DNA of 64,000 nt from positions 2,728,001 through 2,792,000 of the forward strand of contig OY969794.1 of NCBI GenBank assembly GCA_963703175.1. The letters run 5' to 3'. Below, one piece after another: positions 15,930-24,181 of this stretch. The translations under genes and the position numbers were made by a program. The stretch's first letter is position 1. Every line of letters starts with the position of its first letter. This DNA is from VRUE01 sp963703175 (GTDB lineage: Bacteria > Actinomycetota > Thermoleophilia > Solirubrobacterales > 70-9). Under the pieces are notes generated by a model. The model did no database searches. It saw nothing but the letters and a program-made list of their open reading frames with translations, and was not told the DNA's origin.

Positions 15930-16700
15930 TCAGATCTCCTGGCAATCTCGGTTTCTGGTTCTAACCTGAATCGACTGCGCCGGCGATTGTTCGGCTTCGA
16001 GTTCAATCGAACAGAGTTCATCTGCGCCAGCGGAGGACGTCTGCGTCCATTCGCCGAGGGCTGAGAAGGATCGGGAATCGAGGCGGTTAAGGGCGTAGAC
16101 GGTTACTCGCGTCTTGGCAATCTGTCTTGCAGCTGCCTCCATGGCCTGTTTGGCTCTGGCTGGCGAGAGAACTATGAGCAGGCGTGAGCGGCACCGGATG
16201 CCGCGAATCGTTGCCGAGGCGCTGTCGCCTTCCCCCTTTACAACTGCTCGAAAACGACAAGTCGTCTGCTGCGATCTGGTTCGGCCTCTGGCTATGAACC
16301 GGCAGATGACCTTGTACGTGCCGCGTCGACCACAGCGCTGCAGCGCCACCGAATCGAGCCGCGCGTGTCTGCGGGTGAACTTCCGTGCCTTATGTTCGGC
16401 GGCATCGCGCGCGGCGGCCTTGTCCAGCTTTGGTGGAGGAGGCGGGGGAGGGGGAGTCGGGCCGGGGTTTTCGCCGGAACTTCCGCCGGTCGAACACGGA
16501 CAGGGAAGGTCCTCGCAGGCAACCCCATCACTGTCGCCATCAAGCCCATATGGGTCTCCCGGCAGCAGGTTTTCCTGCGCTTCGGCCTGGTTCGAGAAGT
16601 CTCCACAATCGAGGTCCGCGGCGGAGGCTCCAGAGGGGGTGTAAGCAAAAAGGGCCATCGCCCCGAGCGTAAGCGGCAGCAGTAACTTCCGATATTGCAT
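15930..16700 (-). CDS. Secreted protein with Excalibur-type calcium-binding domain
   Basis: This 256-residue protein starts at an ATG preceded by a G-rich ribosome site. Its signal peptide is LLLPLTLGAMALFAYTPSGASA, cleaved before ADLDC. Residues about 28-66 match the Excalibur domain: DLDCGDF, then GDSDGVACEDLPC, an EF-hand-like DxDxDG loop with conserved cysteines. A Pro-rich stretch (about 77-91) leads to a basic, Cys-containing C-terminal domain of about 160 residues, which I do not recognise. It should be extracytoplasmic. The stop lies only 5 nt from the convergent tRNA-Val. Confidence 0.75.
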   Translation of the reverse strand: MQYRKLLLPLTLGAMALFAYTPSGASAADLDCGDFSNQAEAQENLLPGDPYGLDGDSDGVACEDLPCPCSTGGSSGENPGPTPPPPPPPPKLDKAAARDAAEHKARKFTRRHARLDSVALQRCGRRGTYKVICRFIARGRTRSQQTTCRFRAVVKGEGDSASATIRGIRCRSRLLIVLSPARAKQAMEAAARQIAKTRVTVYALNRLDSRSFSALGEWTQTSSAGADELCSIELEAEQSPAQSIQVRTRNRDCQEI

Positions 16701-16798
16701 CGTTTCCCCCTTGATCCGACAGCTTTGTGGGGAAAGCTAAGGCACTAGTCAAGAAGTACTTTGCATACCGTTGTGTTTGTTATGAACGAAAGGAAAAC

Positions 16799-17260
16799 AT
16801 GGCCTATCGCATGCTTCGCGCAGCCGACGCCTTCTGGCGCGAGTCGAACCAGATGCGGGTGCTCAACACGGACCTCGCCAAGCAGCTAGAGGCCGGCAAC
16901 CTCGGTGCGCGGCTTTGGCGGTTGCGACCGGGGCAGGCCTCGACCAAGCACCGCCACCAGTTGGAGGAGGAGCTCTACGTGCTGCTCGAGGGCCGCGGGC
17001 GGATCAGGGCCGACGAGGAGGCGCTCGAACTGGAACCGCTCGATTCGCTCCTGGTCGAGCCCGACACGATGCGCCAAATCTTCAACGACACCGACGGGGA
17101 GGCGCTGTGGCTCGTGGTTGGCGCTCCGCAGAGCGCTGCGAACACCCTCGAGATGAGCGAGGCCGAACTGCGCCAGCTCTATCCCGAGGGGCCGCGCGTT
17201 CTGCCGCCAGAGCTCGGCGGCGGTGAGTTCAGACCGTCGCCGGAAGCTGAACCTGAGTGA
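16799..17260 (+). CDS. Cupin-domain protein
   Basis: This is a single-domain cupin of 153 residues. Motif 1 is visible as KHRHQLEEELYVLLEGRG (metal ligands H, H, E) and motif 2 as the PDTMRQIFNDTDGEALWLVV segment, which lacks the usual second-motif His (it reads RQIFND). Metal binding is therefore possible but incomplete. The upstream sequence GAAAGGAAAAC serves as a ribosome site. Such proteins often bind a small ligand or catalyse an isomerase or dioxygenase step, and no specific reaction can be assigned. The end overlaps the convergent VOC gene by 32 bp. Confidence 0.75.
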   Translation: MAYRMLRAADAFWRESNQMRVLNTDLAKQLEAGNLGARLWRLRPGQASTKHRHQLEEELYVLLEGRGRIRADEEALELEPLDSLLVEPDTMRQIFNDTDGEALWLVVGAPQSAANTLEMSEAELRQLYPEGPRVLPPELGGGEFRPSPEAEPE

Positions 17261-17657
17261 GGCGGATGCTGTTGCCCGAGGGGTCGCGGAAGCCGGAGTC
17301 GATCCCGTAGGGCCGCTCTTCGGGCGTCTCGCTGAACTCGACCCCGCGTGCCTTCAGTTCCTCATAGGACGCCTGGCAGTCGTCGGTCGTGAGGAAGACC
17401 GTGCCGGCGAAGCCCTTCGCCACCACCTCGCGGACCTGCTCGCCGGTCGCCTCGTCCATCACCGGCGGTCCCGGGATTGCCATCAGGGTGATCGAGACGT
17501 CTTCTTGTCCGGGGGGACCGACGGTCAACCAGCGGAAGTCGCCCATCTCCGGAAGGGTGACGTCGGCCCGCACCTCCATGCCGACCTTCTCGGTGTAGAA
17601 AGCGAGTGCCTCATCCTGGTCGTGGACCCACAGCTGCGCGTTGGCGATCTTGATCAT
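17229..17657 (-). CDS. Glyoxalase/bleomycin-resistance (VOC) family protein
   Basis: This 142-residue protein has the paired beta-alpha-beta-beta-beta modules of the vicinal oxygen chelate fold. It begins KIANAQLWVHDQDEALAFYT and ends in GIDSGFRDPSGNSIRLTQ, which carries the typical FxDPxGN metal and substrate edge. A GxVFLTTDDCQASYEELKAR segment opens the second module. The reaction is unknown. It lies 41 nt downstream of an AraC-type regulator on the same strand, a frequent actinobacterial pairing in which the regulator controls the VOC gene. Confidence 0.8.
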   Translation of the reverse strand: MIKIANAQLWVHDQDEALAFYTEKVGMEVRADVTLPEMGDFRWLTVGPPGQEDVSITLMAIPGPPVMDEATGEQVREVVAKGFAGTVFLTTDDCQASYEELKARGVEFSETPEERPYGIDSGFRDPSGNSIRLTQVQLPATV

Positions 17658-17698
17658 TGTGGCTCTCCTTGCTCGACGGAACAGTTCGTTCGTCGATG

Positions 17699-18133
17699 CT
17701 AGGCGGCCGCTTTGCCTTTGTCTTCTCGAAACGTGCGGTGTTGGGGTCGGCCGTAGGCGCGCACGACGCAGCCGGGAACACGAACGAAGGCGGAGGCGGG
17801 TGGGAAGGAGGCGCGGTAGGCCGTCGGCGACTTGCCGAAGGTGCGGGTGAAGCTCGTCGTGAAAGAGCCAATGCTCTGCAGCCCGACCGCGAGGCAGATC
17901 TCGGCGACCGAGTTGTCGGTCGTGCGCAGTAGCGCCGCCGCTCGCTCCAGCCGCCGCGTCAGCAGGTAGGCGTGCGGCGACTCGCCGAAGGCGCGGCGGA
18001 ACTCGCGGCTGAAGTGAGCGCGGGAAAGTCCGGCGGCGCGGGCCATGTCGTCGACGTCGAGCGGTTCGAAGTAACGAGCGTCGGCAAGGTCCCTGGCGCG
18101 CAGCAAGTGACGGGCGGGAGGGACATGCGCCAT
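17699..18133 (-). CDS. AraC-family transcriptional regulator
   Basis: This 144-residue protein is little more than an AraC/XylS DNA-binding domain. Two helix-turn-helix units are seen: DDMARAAGLSRAHFSREFRR and VAEICLAVGLQSIGSFTTSF, followed by the family signature FTRTFGKSPTAYR. There is no separate ligand-binding domain. It probably regulates itself and the VOC gene downstream. The minus-strand -10 (TAAACT, 18140-18145) lies 6 nt before the ATG and overlaps the -10-like TAGGCT of the divergent membrane-protein gene by two bases. Confidence 0.85.
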   Translation of the reverse strand: MAHVPPARHLLRARDLADARYFEPLDVDDMARAAGLSRAHFSREFRRAFGESPHAYLLTRRLERAAALLRTTDNSVAEICLAVGLQSIGSFTTSFTRTFGKSPTAYRASFPPASAFVRVPGCVVRAYGRPQHRTFREDKGKAAA

Positions 18134-18139
18134 GGACGC

Positions 18140-18149
18140 AGTTTAGGCT
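18140..18149. promoter_or_regulatory. Overlapping divergent -10 elements
   Basis: On the minus strand TAAACT (18140-18145) is 6 nt from the AraC-gene ATG. On the plus strand TAGGCT (18144-18149) is 10 nt from the GTG at 18160. The two share bases 18144-18145, so the two polymerases would compete. The entire divergent interval is only 26 bp. Confidence 0.4.
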
Positions 18150-18159
18150 CGACGATCTT

Positions 18160-19968
18160 GTGATCGGGACCTATGCGGCGGTAGTGGCGGTCTGCGGCGC
18201 TTCGCTGGCGATTGGGCAGGCGGCGCTGGCGCTCTGCGGCGTGCGGCGCTGGTCCTGGCTCTCGCCGGCTGTCGGCCTGGCGCTGCTCTGCGCGATCTGT
18301 TGGGCGACCGTTCGCATGCCAGGGGACGGGGCCGTCTCGGCGGTCGCGGGTCTGGTCCTCGCCAGCGCCGCGGCGCTCTACCTGCGGGGCCGGGTCGAGG
18401 ACGGGGGGGAGGCGTTGCGGTCCGGCCTTCCGGTCGCGTTCGGAGCATTGCTGGCCGCCTCGATTCCTTTCGCGGTCGAAGGCCACTTCGGCATCCTCGG
18501 CACCGGCTTCAACCCGGACATGTCCCAGCACCTGCTGGCGACGGACAGGTTGGCCCACGGCGTCGGCTCGCAGCTTTTGCACCAGGGTTACCCGCTTGGA
18601 CCACACTCGGTGGTCGTCGCCCTGAGCAAGGGCCTGGGCATCGGCATCGTCCAAGGTTTCAGCGGCCTAACGATCGCCGCCGCGATCCTCGCCCCCCTGA
18701 CGGCCCTCGCCGCTTTCTCCGACGAGCCGCGGTGGCGCCGCACCGCCGCTGCCCTCCTAGTAGGCCTCCCATATCTAGTCGCCTCCTACTTCGCCCAAGG
18801 CGCCTTCAAGGAGGTAATCCAAGCCCTCTTCGTCCTAGCCTTCGTCCTGGCTCTACGCGAGAGCACCCGAACCTGGCGCCACCTCACCCTGCGCTTCGTC
18901 CCAGCAGCGATCATCGCCATCGGCAGCGTCTACACCTACAGCTTCCCAGGCCTAATCTGGCTCGGAGCAATAGCAATCTTCTGGGCGATAGCCGACTGGG
19001 CCTGGGCAAAACGCGTAACTCCCGCGGGTGGCGGCGTAGGGGGGACCTCCCCTGAGGAAGCTTTAGCTACCGGAAGGGGAGGTGGGTCCCCTGCGCCGAC
19101 AGGACCCGCGGGCCGACGCGCAATGTACCTCGCAGGAATCGTCTTCCTGATCGGAGTCCTCCCCGAGCTAAGCCGGATGATCGACTTCCACAGCTTCGAG
19201 ACCTTCGACCCAAACGGCCCCGGCCTCGGCAACCTCTTCGGCCAGATCTCACCCTTCACCGCGCTAGGAATCTGGTTCTCGGGGGACTTCCGACTCGCCG
19301 CTGGAACCGGCGCCGTCCCAGCGCTCGCGTACTTCGCCGGCGCGGCCTTCGCGACCTTGCTGTTGGTCTATGGGCTATTCGTCTGCTGGCGCCGCCGTGA
19401 GGCGCCGATCCTGGCCGGAGTTCTGGCGGTATCGCTTCTGTACGTAGCCGCCCGGGTCAGCGGCACGCCGTACACCTCCGCCAAGGCACTCGAGATTGCT
19501 GCGCCGCTTGTGACCCTGACCATCGTGCTGCCGCTGCTTCGCCGGCCGGTCACCCTGCTTTACCTGCTTGCTGCCGGCGCTTGTTCTCTGCTCGCCTTCG
19601 CCAACGCTCCGGTCGGCCCGACTTCCTATTCGCCGGCGCTCACCGGCCTGCGCCCACTGCTCGCCGGTGGCTCGACCCTGGTGCTCGCCCCAGACACCCT
19701 GCTCGCCGCTGAACAGGGCGGGCGCTACATCGCCTGGGAGCTGCGCGGCGGCCGCGTCTGCATCGAACCCGAGAACGTCGCAGGGGGGAGGCCGCCAAGC
19801 GGCATCCGCTTCTTTGTAACCAGCGGCCAGTCGACCCGCCCGCCTTTCAGCCGGCTGGCCCTAAGGCGCCGGTCCGGCCCGTACGTCGTCTGGGAGCGTC
19901 GTGGGGCCCTCGGCGGCCCGAGCCCGTGTCCCTTGATCGCCGTGCGCCAGGCACGTGCCGGTGGATAG
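18160..19968 (+). CDS. Polytopic membrane protein, GT-C-like, unknown function
   Basis: This 602-residue protein has about 11-12 hydrophobic helices, among them YAAVVAVCGASLAIGQAALA, FVPAAIIAIGSVYTYS, AGIVFLIGVLPELS and LIWLGAIAIFWAIADWA, and a soluble C-terminal part of about 90 residues. The layout and a luminal-type acidic loop near residue 118 (GTGFNPDMSQHLLATDRLA) recall GT-C membrane glycosyltransferases, but no family motif is certain. The middle of the gene (about 18700-19270) uses CTA, ATA and AGC-type codons far more than the flanks. An imperfect palindrome at 19032-19096 is embedded in frame and encodes a Gly/Pro/Ser-rich loop. Confidence 0.6.
   Translation: MIGTYAAVVAVCGASLAIGQAALALCGVRRWSWLSPAVGLALLCAICWATVRMPGDGAVSAVAGLVLASAAALYLRGRVEDGGEALRSGLPVAFGALLAASIPFAVEGHFGILGTGFNPDMSQHLLATDRLAHGVGSQLLHQGYPLGPHSVVVALSKGLGIGIVQGFSGLTIAAAILAPLTALAAFSDEPRWRRTAAALLVGLPYLVASYFAQGAFKEVIQALFVLAFVLALRESTRTWRHLTLRFVPAAIIAIGSVYTYSFPGLIWLGAIAIFWAIADWAWAKRVTPAGGGVGGTSPEEALATGRGGGSPAPTGPAGRRAMYLAGIVFLIGVLPELSRMIDFHSFETFDPNGPGLGNLFGQISPFTALGIWFSGDFRLAAGTGAVPALAYFAGAAFATLLLVYGLFVCWRRREAPILAGVLAVSLLYVAARVSGTPYTSAKALEIAAPLVTLTIVLPLLRRPVTLLYLLAAGACSLLAFANAPVGPTSYSPALTGLRPLLAGGSTLVLAPDTLLAAEQGGRYIAWELRGGRVCIEPENVAGGRPPSGIRFFVTSGQSTRPPFSRLALRRRSGPYVVWERRGALGGPSPCPLIAVRQARAGG
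19032..19096. repeat. Imperfect palindrome inside a coding region
   Basis: The left arm GGCGTAGGGGGGACCTCCCC and the right arm reading AGGGGAGGTGGGTCCCCTGC form a long stem around a central AAGCTTTAGCTAC-type loop. It is translated in frame as a Gly/Ser/Pro-rich loop between two membrane helices of the 602-residue protein. The arrangement is like a REP or MITE-type insertion tolerated in a loop. Confidence 0.55.
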
Positions 19969-20030
19969 TGGATCTTTGTGTCCCCTATAGGGGCTCCAAT
20001 GCTCCACTGAACGATGTGGGCCCCGCCACG

Positions 20031-20036
20031 TAGCAT
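20031..20036 (+). promoter_or_regulatory. thrS -10 element (TAGCAT), leaderless start
   Basis: TAGCAT ends 7 nt before the ATG at 20044, and no ribosome site is present. This supports 20044 as the thrS start over the in-frame ATGs at 20014 and 20035. Confidence 0.5.
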
Positions 20037-20043
20037 GGGCACG

Positions 20044-21978
20044 ATGGAGGCAACGACGAAAATCACCGCCAAGCTGCCCGACGGCACGCCGCTGGAGCTG
20101 CCCGACGGCGCCACGGGCGCTGACGCGGCCGCCGCGATCGGGCCGGGCCTGGCGAAGGCAGCGCTGGCGATCCGTGTCGACGGCGAGCTGCGTGACCTCA
20201 GCGCGCTGCTTCCCGACGGCGCTGAGATCGCGATCCTCACGGATCGCGACCCCGAGGCGCTGGAGCTGATCCGCCACGACGCGGCCCATGTGATGGCCGA
20301 GGCCGTGATGGAGCTATACCCGGGGACGAAGGTGACGATCGGCCCGCCGATCGAGCAGGGCTTCTACTACGACTTCGAGTTTCCACCCGACGCCAGGATC
20401 AATGAGGACGACCTAGAGCGGATCGAGGCGGCGATGCGCGAGCACATCAAGGCCGATGAGCGCTTCGAGCGTCGCGATGTCCCAACTGCTGAGGCAATTG
20501 AGATCTTCCGTATCCAAGGTCAGGACTACAAGGTTGAGTTGATCGAAGACCTTGTCCGCGACGAAGGGGTCGAGACCGTCTCGCTCTACCGCAACGGTCC
20601 CTTCGAGGACCTCTGCCGCGGGCCGCACGGCCCCGGCACCGGCCGGATCAAGGCGCTCAAGCTGAACTCGCTCGCCGGCGCCTACTGGCGCGGCGACGAG
20701 AGCCGCGCAATGCTCACCCGGATCTACGGCACCGCCTTCTTCTCGAAGAAGGACCTCGACCTCCATCTGGAGCGGATCGAGGAGGCGAAGGCCCGCGATC
20801 ATCGCCGGCTCGGCCCTCAGCTCGGCATCTTCATGTTGCGCAAGGAGGCGCCCGGGATGCCCTTCTGGCTCGCCCACGGGACGACCCTGCTGCGCCTGAT
20901 CGAGGCCGAGGTGCAAAAGCAGCTGCGCAAGCGCGAGTACGTCGAGATCAAGACGCCGCATTTGATGGACGTCGAGCTCTGGCACCGCTCCGGCCATTGG
21001 GACAACTACCAGGAGAACATGTACTTCACCGAGTCCAAGGAGCGCCAGTACGCGATCCGGCCAATGAACTGCCCCGGCGCCTGTCTCGTCTTTGACTCCG
21101 AGCGTCATTCATATCGCGAGCTGCCGCTGCGGGTCGCCGAGTTCGGCCAGGTCTCTCGTGCCGAGCGCGAGGGCGTCCTCCACGGCCTACTGCGGGTCCG
21201 TGCCTTCACCCAGGACGACGCCCACATCTACTGCACGCCGGGGCAGATCGTCGACGAGGTGACCGGTATCTGCGAGGCAATCGATGAGCTCTACGCCCGC
21301 TTCGGCTTCGAGGACGTGCACATCGAGCTCTCGACCCGGCCGGAGAAATCGATCGGGACCGAGGAGCAGTGGGGGCAGGCGGAAGAGGCGCTGCGCAACG
21401 CCCTGGAGAGCCAGGACCGCGAGTACACGCTCAATCCCGGCGACGGCGCTTTCTATGGCCCGAAGATCGACTTCCACATCACCGATGCGCTGGGCCGCTC
21501 CTGGCAGTGCGGCACTTGTCAAGTCGACTTCTTCATGCCGGAGCGCTTCGACCTCACCTACACCGACCAGAACGACGACCCGCAGCGGCCGGTGATGATC
21601 CACCGCGCTCTGCTCGGCTCGCTGGAGCGCTTCGCCGGGATCCTGATCGAGCACTACGGCGGTCGCTTCCCGGTCTGGCTGGCGCCCGTCCAGGCGACAG
21701 TGCTGCCGATCTCCGACCGCCACGTTGAGTTCGGCGACAAGCTCGCCGTGCGGCTGCGCGAGCTCGGCGTGCGGGTCGAGGTCGACCGTCGCTCGGAGTC
21801 GATCGGCAAGAAGGTCCGCGACGCCGAACTGGCCCGCAATCCCTACATGCTCGTGGTTGGCGACCGTGAGGAAGAAGGCGACGAGGTCGCGGTGCGCTCG
21901 CACGTCGACGGCGAGCTGGGGTCGATGAAGCTCGCCGAGTTCGCCGACCTCGTCCACCGCGTCGAGCAGGCCGCCTGA
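20044..21978 (+). CDS. thrS: Threonyl-tRNA synthetase
   Basis: ThrRS charges tRNA-Thr. Of about 644 residues, 1-60 form the TGS domain (KLPDGTPLELPDGATG), about 80-225 the editing domain (RHDAAHVMAEAV with the HxxxH pattern), about 240-540 the class II catalytic core and about 545-644 the anticodon-binding domain. The zinc ligands are visible: Cys in RPMNCPGACLVF, His in FTQDDAHIYC and His in MIHRALLGSLERF. The start at 20044 is chosen from the -10 at 20031. The infC promoter follows immediately, in the usual order for this region. Confidence 0.95.
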   Translation: MEATTKITAKLPDGTPLELPDGATGADAAAAIGPGLAKAALAIRVDGELRDLSALLPDGAEIAILTDRDPEALELIRHDAAHVMAEAVMELYPGTKVTIGPPIEQGFYYDFEFPPDARINEDDLERIEAAMREHIKADERFERRDVPTAEAIEIFRIQGQDYKVELIEDLVRDEGVETVSLYRNGPFEDLCRGPHGPGTGRIKALKLNSLAGAYWRGDESRAMLTRIYGTAFFSKKDLDLHLERIEEAKARDHRRLGPQLGIFMLRKEAPGMPFWLAHGTTLLRLIEAEVQKQLRKREYVEIKTPHLMDVELWHRSGHWDNYQENMYFTESKERQYAIRPMNCPGACLVFDSERHSYRELPLRVAEFGQVSRAEREGVLHGLLRVRAFTQDDAHIYCTPGQIVDEVTGICEAIDELYARFGFEDVHIELSTRPEKSIGTEEQWGQAEEALRNALESQDREYTLNPGDGAFYGPKIDFHITDALGRSWQCGTCQVDFFMPERFDLTYTDQNDDPQRPVMIHRALLGSLERFAGILIEHYGGRFPVWLAPVQATVLPISDRHVEFGDKLAVRLRELGVRVEVDRRSESIGKKVRDAELARNPYMLVVGDREEEGDEVAVRSHVDGELGSMKLAEFADLVHRVEQAA

Positions 21979-21984
21979 CGTGCG

Positions 21985-22014
21985 TCGACCCGTCTGGGCT
22001 TATGTCCCTATACT
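21985..22014 (+). promoter_or_regulatory. Probable infC promoter
   Basis: TATACT (22009-22014) is a good -10, with TCGACC as a partial -35 18 nt upstream. Transcription from here would give infC a leader of about 100 nt, which could serve IF3 autoregulation. No ribosome site is visible before the GTG. Confidence 0.45.
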
Positions 22015-22118
22015 GCGGGCACTTGTTCGCAGGCATGCCAAACACACCGCGCCGCTGAGCGTCCCGTGGCAGCCTCCGCATCCCTCGTCCTCTTGAAGCT
22101 CCACCTCACCTCTTACTA

Positions 22119-22724
22119 GTGCCTGTTCCGCGCAGGTTCGATCGCCGACCGCCGGAGCGCGACACGACGCGCATCAATGAGCGGATCCGCGTCCCCAAAG
22201 TCCGCCTGATCGGCGCCGACGGCGAGCAGCTCGGCATCGTCGAGATCGCCGAGGCGATGAAACGGGCTCAGGATGCCGACCTCGACCTGGTCGAGGTGGC
22301 CCCGGGCTCCAAGCCGCCGGTCACCCGCCTGCTCGACTACTCGAAGTACAAGTACGAGCAGGAGCAGAAGCAGAAGGCCGCCCGCAAGCATCAGACCCAG
22401 GTCAACGTGCGCGAGATCAAGCTGCGGCCGAAGATCGCCGTCCACGACTACGAGACCAAGAAGGGTCACGTCGAGCGCTTTCTGCGCCAGCGCAACAAAG
22501 TCAAGATCACGATCATGTTCCGCGGTCGCGAGCAGGCGCATCCGGAGCGGGGCAGGAACCTGCTGCAGCGCCTCTTCGAGGACCTCGATGGGCTGGCCGT
22601 GATCGAGTCGGCGCCGCTGCAGGAAGGGCGCAACATGAGCATGATGCTCGCGCCCAGCAAAGAGGTGGCGGCGTCCCCTGACAAAGAGTCGCCGGACAAC
22701 GAGGAGACGACGGGCGAGGAGTAG
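22119..22724 (+). CDS. infC: Translation initiation factor IF-3
   Basis: IF3 binds the 30S subunit and proofreads start-codon choice. In the 201 residues, the N-domain begins with RINERIRVPKVRLIGADGEQ and ends in LDYSKYKYEQEQKQKAARK. The C-domain includes REIKLRPKIAVHDYETK and ITIMFRGREQAHPERG. A short acidic tail (about 175-201) is extra. The GTG at 22119 leaves 16 residues before RINE, as in E. coli. No Shine-Dalgarno is visible. The gene is separated from rpmI-rplT by an opposite-strand wecB, which is unusual because infC-rpmI-rplT is normally one operon. Its stop abuts repeat copy 1. Confidence 0.95.
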   Translation: MPVPRRFDRRPPERDTTRINERIRVPKVRLIGADGEQLGIVEIAEAMKRAQDADLDLVEVAPGSKPPVTRLLDYSKYKYEQEQKQKAARKHQTQVNVREIKLRPKIAVHDYETKKGHVERFLRQRNKVKITIMFRGREQAHPERGRNLLQRLFEDLDGLAVIESAPLQEGRNMSMMLAPSKEVAASPDKESPDNEETTGEE

Positions 22725-22839
22725 GGAGCTATCCCGGCAGGGCTTCCACTTAACTTTTTCGGTGGATCGCCTTGCAGCTGTCGCCTGAGAGCCGACACCG
22801 AAAAAGTACAAGACGTTCCAGCCCTACCGGGATAGCTCC
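22725..22839. repeat. Nested palindromic repeat, copy 1
   Basis: The outer arms 22725-22744 and 22820-22839 are complementary at 19 of 20 positions, the one exception being a possible G-T pair. The 75-nt core begins TCCACTTAACTTTTTCGG and ends CCGAAAAAGTACAAGACG plus TTCC, forming an inner stem. The left arm starts directly after the infC stop. The right arm contains the last codons and the stop of wecB (22824-22826, minus strand). Confidence 0.85.
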
Positions 22840-23906
22840 TCCTCGAGCACGTCGGCGATCCGTTCTGACGCGTGGCCGTCCCAGAGTGGAGGAGGCTTGA
22901 GTCTCTTTGCGGGGCGCTTCGCGAGGGAAGCTGGGATCGTGGCGATCGCGGCTGGATCCAAGCCGAGCAGGGTGTTGGTGCCGGCGCGGATCGTTACTGG
23001 GCGCTCGGTGTTGTCGCGCAGGGTGAAGCAGGGGATGCCGAGGTAGGTCGTCTCCTCCTGGATTCCGCCCGAGTCGGTCAGCACGGCGCCGGCGTCGGCG
23101 ATTAGCGAGAGGAAGTCGACGTAGCCAAGTGGCTCGGAGAGCAGCAGGCCGGGATGCTCCGACTCGACCGCCTCCATCTTCTTGCGCGTGCGCGGGTGAA
23201 CTGGGAAGACGACCGGCATCTGCTTGGCGAGGTCGCCTAGCTGGCGCAGGGTCTCGGGTAGGAGCTCGCCGTCAACCAGGGCGGGGCGGTGCAGGGTGAC
23301 AAGTGCATAGTCCCCCGGCTTTACGCCGAGCTTGGCGGCGGAGGCCGCGCCGCGGAAGCGGTCTTCAAGCGCCGCCAGGGTGTCGATCATCGTGTTGCCG
23401 ACGAAATGCATGCGCTCATCGGCGATGCCCTCGGCACGCAGGTTCTCGATCGCCTCGTCGCTGTGCAGGAAGAGATATTCGGAGAACTCGTCGGCGACGA
23501 TCCGGTTGATCTCCTCGGGCATCGTGCGGTCGAAGCTGCGCAGGCCCGACTCGATGTGGCCGACCGGGATCTGCATCTTGGCCGCGGTCAGCACCGCGGC
23601 GAGGGTCGAGTTGACGTCGCCGGGGACCAGCACTAGGTCAGGCTTCTCCGCTTCCAGCACCGGCTCTAGCCGCTCCATCGTGCGTGCGGTCTGCTCGGCG
23701 TGGCTGCCGGAGCCAACCTCGAGCATGTGGTCGGGCGCGGGCACGCCGAGCTCTTCGAAAAAGACCTCCGACATCGCCCGGTCGTAGTGCTGGCCGGTGT
23801 GGACGATCGCGTGTCGACCGTCGGGTAGGCGCCGGCGCAGCGCCGCGATTACGGGCGCCGTCTTGACGAAGTTCGGCCGCGTTCCGATCACATAGACGAT
23901 CCGCAT
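22824..23906 (-). CDS. wecB: UDP-N-acetylglucosamine 2-epimerase (non-hydrolysing)
   Basis: WecB interconverts UDP-GlcNAc and UDP-ManNAc for cell-surface polymers. The 360 residues show the GT-B-like fold with the N-terminal IVYVIGTRPNFVKTAPVI, HTGQHYDRAMSEVF, VPGDVNSTLA, GHIESGLRSFDRTMPEEINR and the C-terminal LTDSGGIQEETTYLGIPC motifs, all diagnostic. I place the start at the ATG at 23906 because TACGCT lies 8 nt upstream on the minus strand (leaderless type) and MRIVYVIG matches the family start. It stands alone, convergent with infC and divergent from rpmI, and its 3' end forms one arm of repeat copy 1. Confidence 0.93.
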   Translation of the reverse strand: MRIVYVIGTRPNFVKTAPVIAALRRRLPDGRHAIVHTGQHYDRAMSEVFFEELGVPAPDHMLEVGSGSHAEQTARTMERLEPVLEAEKPDLVLVPGDVNSTLAAVLTAAKMQIPVGHIESGLRSFDRTMPEEINRIVADEFSEYLFLHSDEAIENLRAEGIADERMHFVGNTMIDTLAALEDRFRGAASAAKLGVKPGDYALVTLHRPALVDGELLPETLRQLGDLAKQMPVVFPVHPRTRKKMEAVESEHPGLLLSEPLGYVDFLSLIADAGAVLTDSGGIQEETTYLGIPCFTLRDNTERPVTIRAGTNTLLGLDPAAIATIPASLAKRPAKRLKPPPLWDGHASERIADVLEEELSR

Positions 23907-23980
23907 CGGGCGCCAGCGTACCTGCGCCGCGTTACCGCACCGGCAAAGGCAGCCGCTGGTCTGCTTCAATACCCGTCCCG

Positions 23981-24181
23981 ATGCCGAAGATGAAAACCCA
24001 CTCGGGCGCCAAGAAGCGCTTTCGCAAGACCGCCAAGGGCAAGCTGCGTGGGCGGCGCGCCTACTCGAGCCACATCCTCGAGAAAAAGTCGGCGAAGCGC
24101 AAGCGTCAGATGGGTCGGCCGGTCGTGATCGCCAAGGCCGACGAAAAGCGGGTCAGGACTTTGCTTGGAGGCGGAAAGTGA
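23981..24181 (+). CDS. rpmI: 50S ribosomal protein L35
   Basis: This 66-residue basic protein starts MPKMKTHSGAKKRFRKTAKG, which is diagnostic for bL35. It is a late-assembling part of the large subunit. The stop TGA overlaps the GTG start of rplT (GTGA), so the two are translationally coupled. An AATACCC stretch just upstream may be part of a promoter, since wecB on the opposite strand separates this pair from infC. Confidence 0.95.
   Translation: MPKMKTHSGAKKRFRKTAKGKLRGRRAYSSHILEKKSAKRKRQMGRPVVIAKADEKRVRTLLGGGK

Noticed and set aside
22745..22819. Reading the repeat core as a Rho-independent terminator
   Set aside because: The T run comes before the stem and the A run after it, on both strands, opposite to a terminator.
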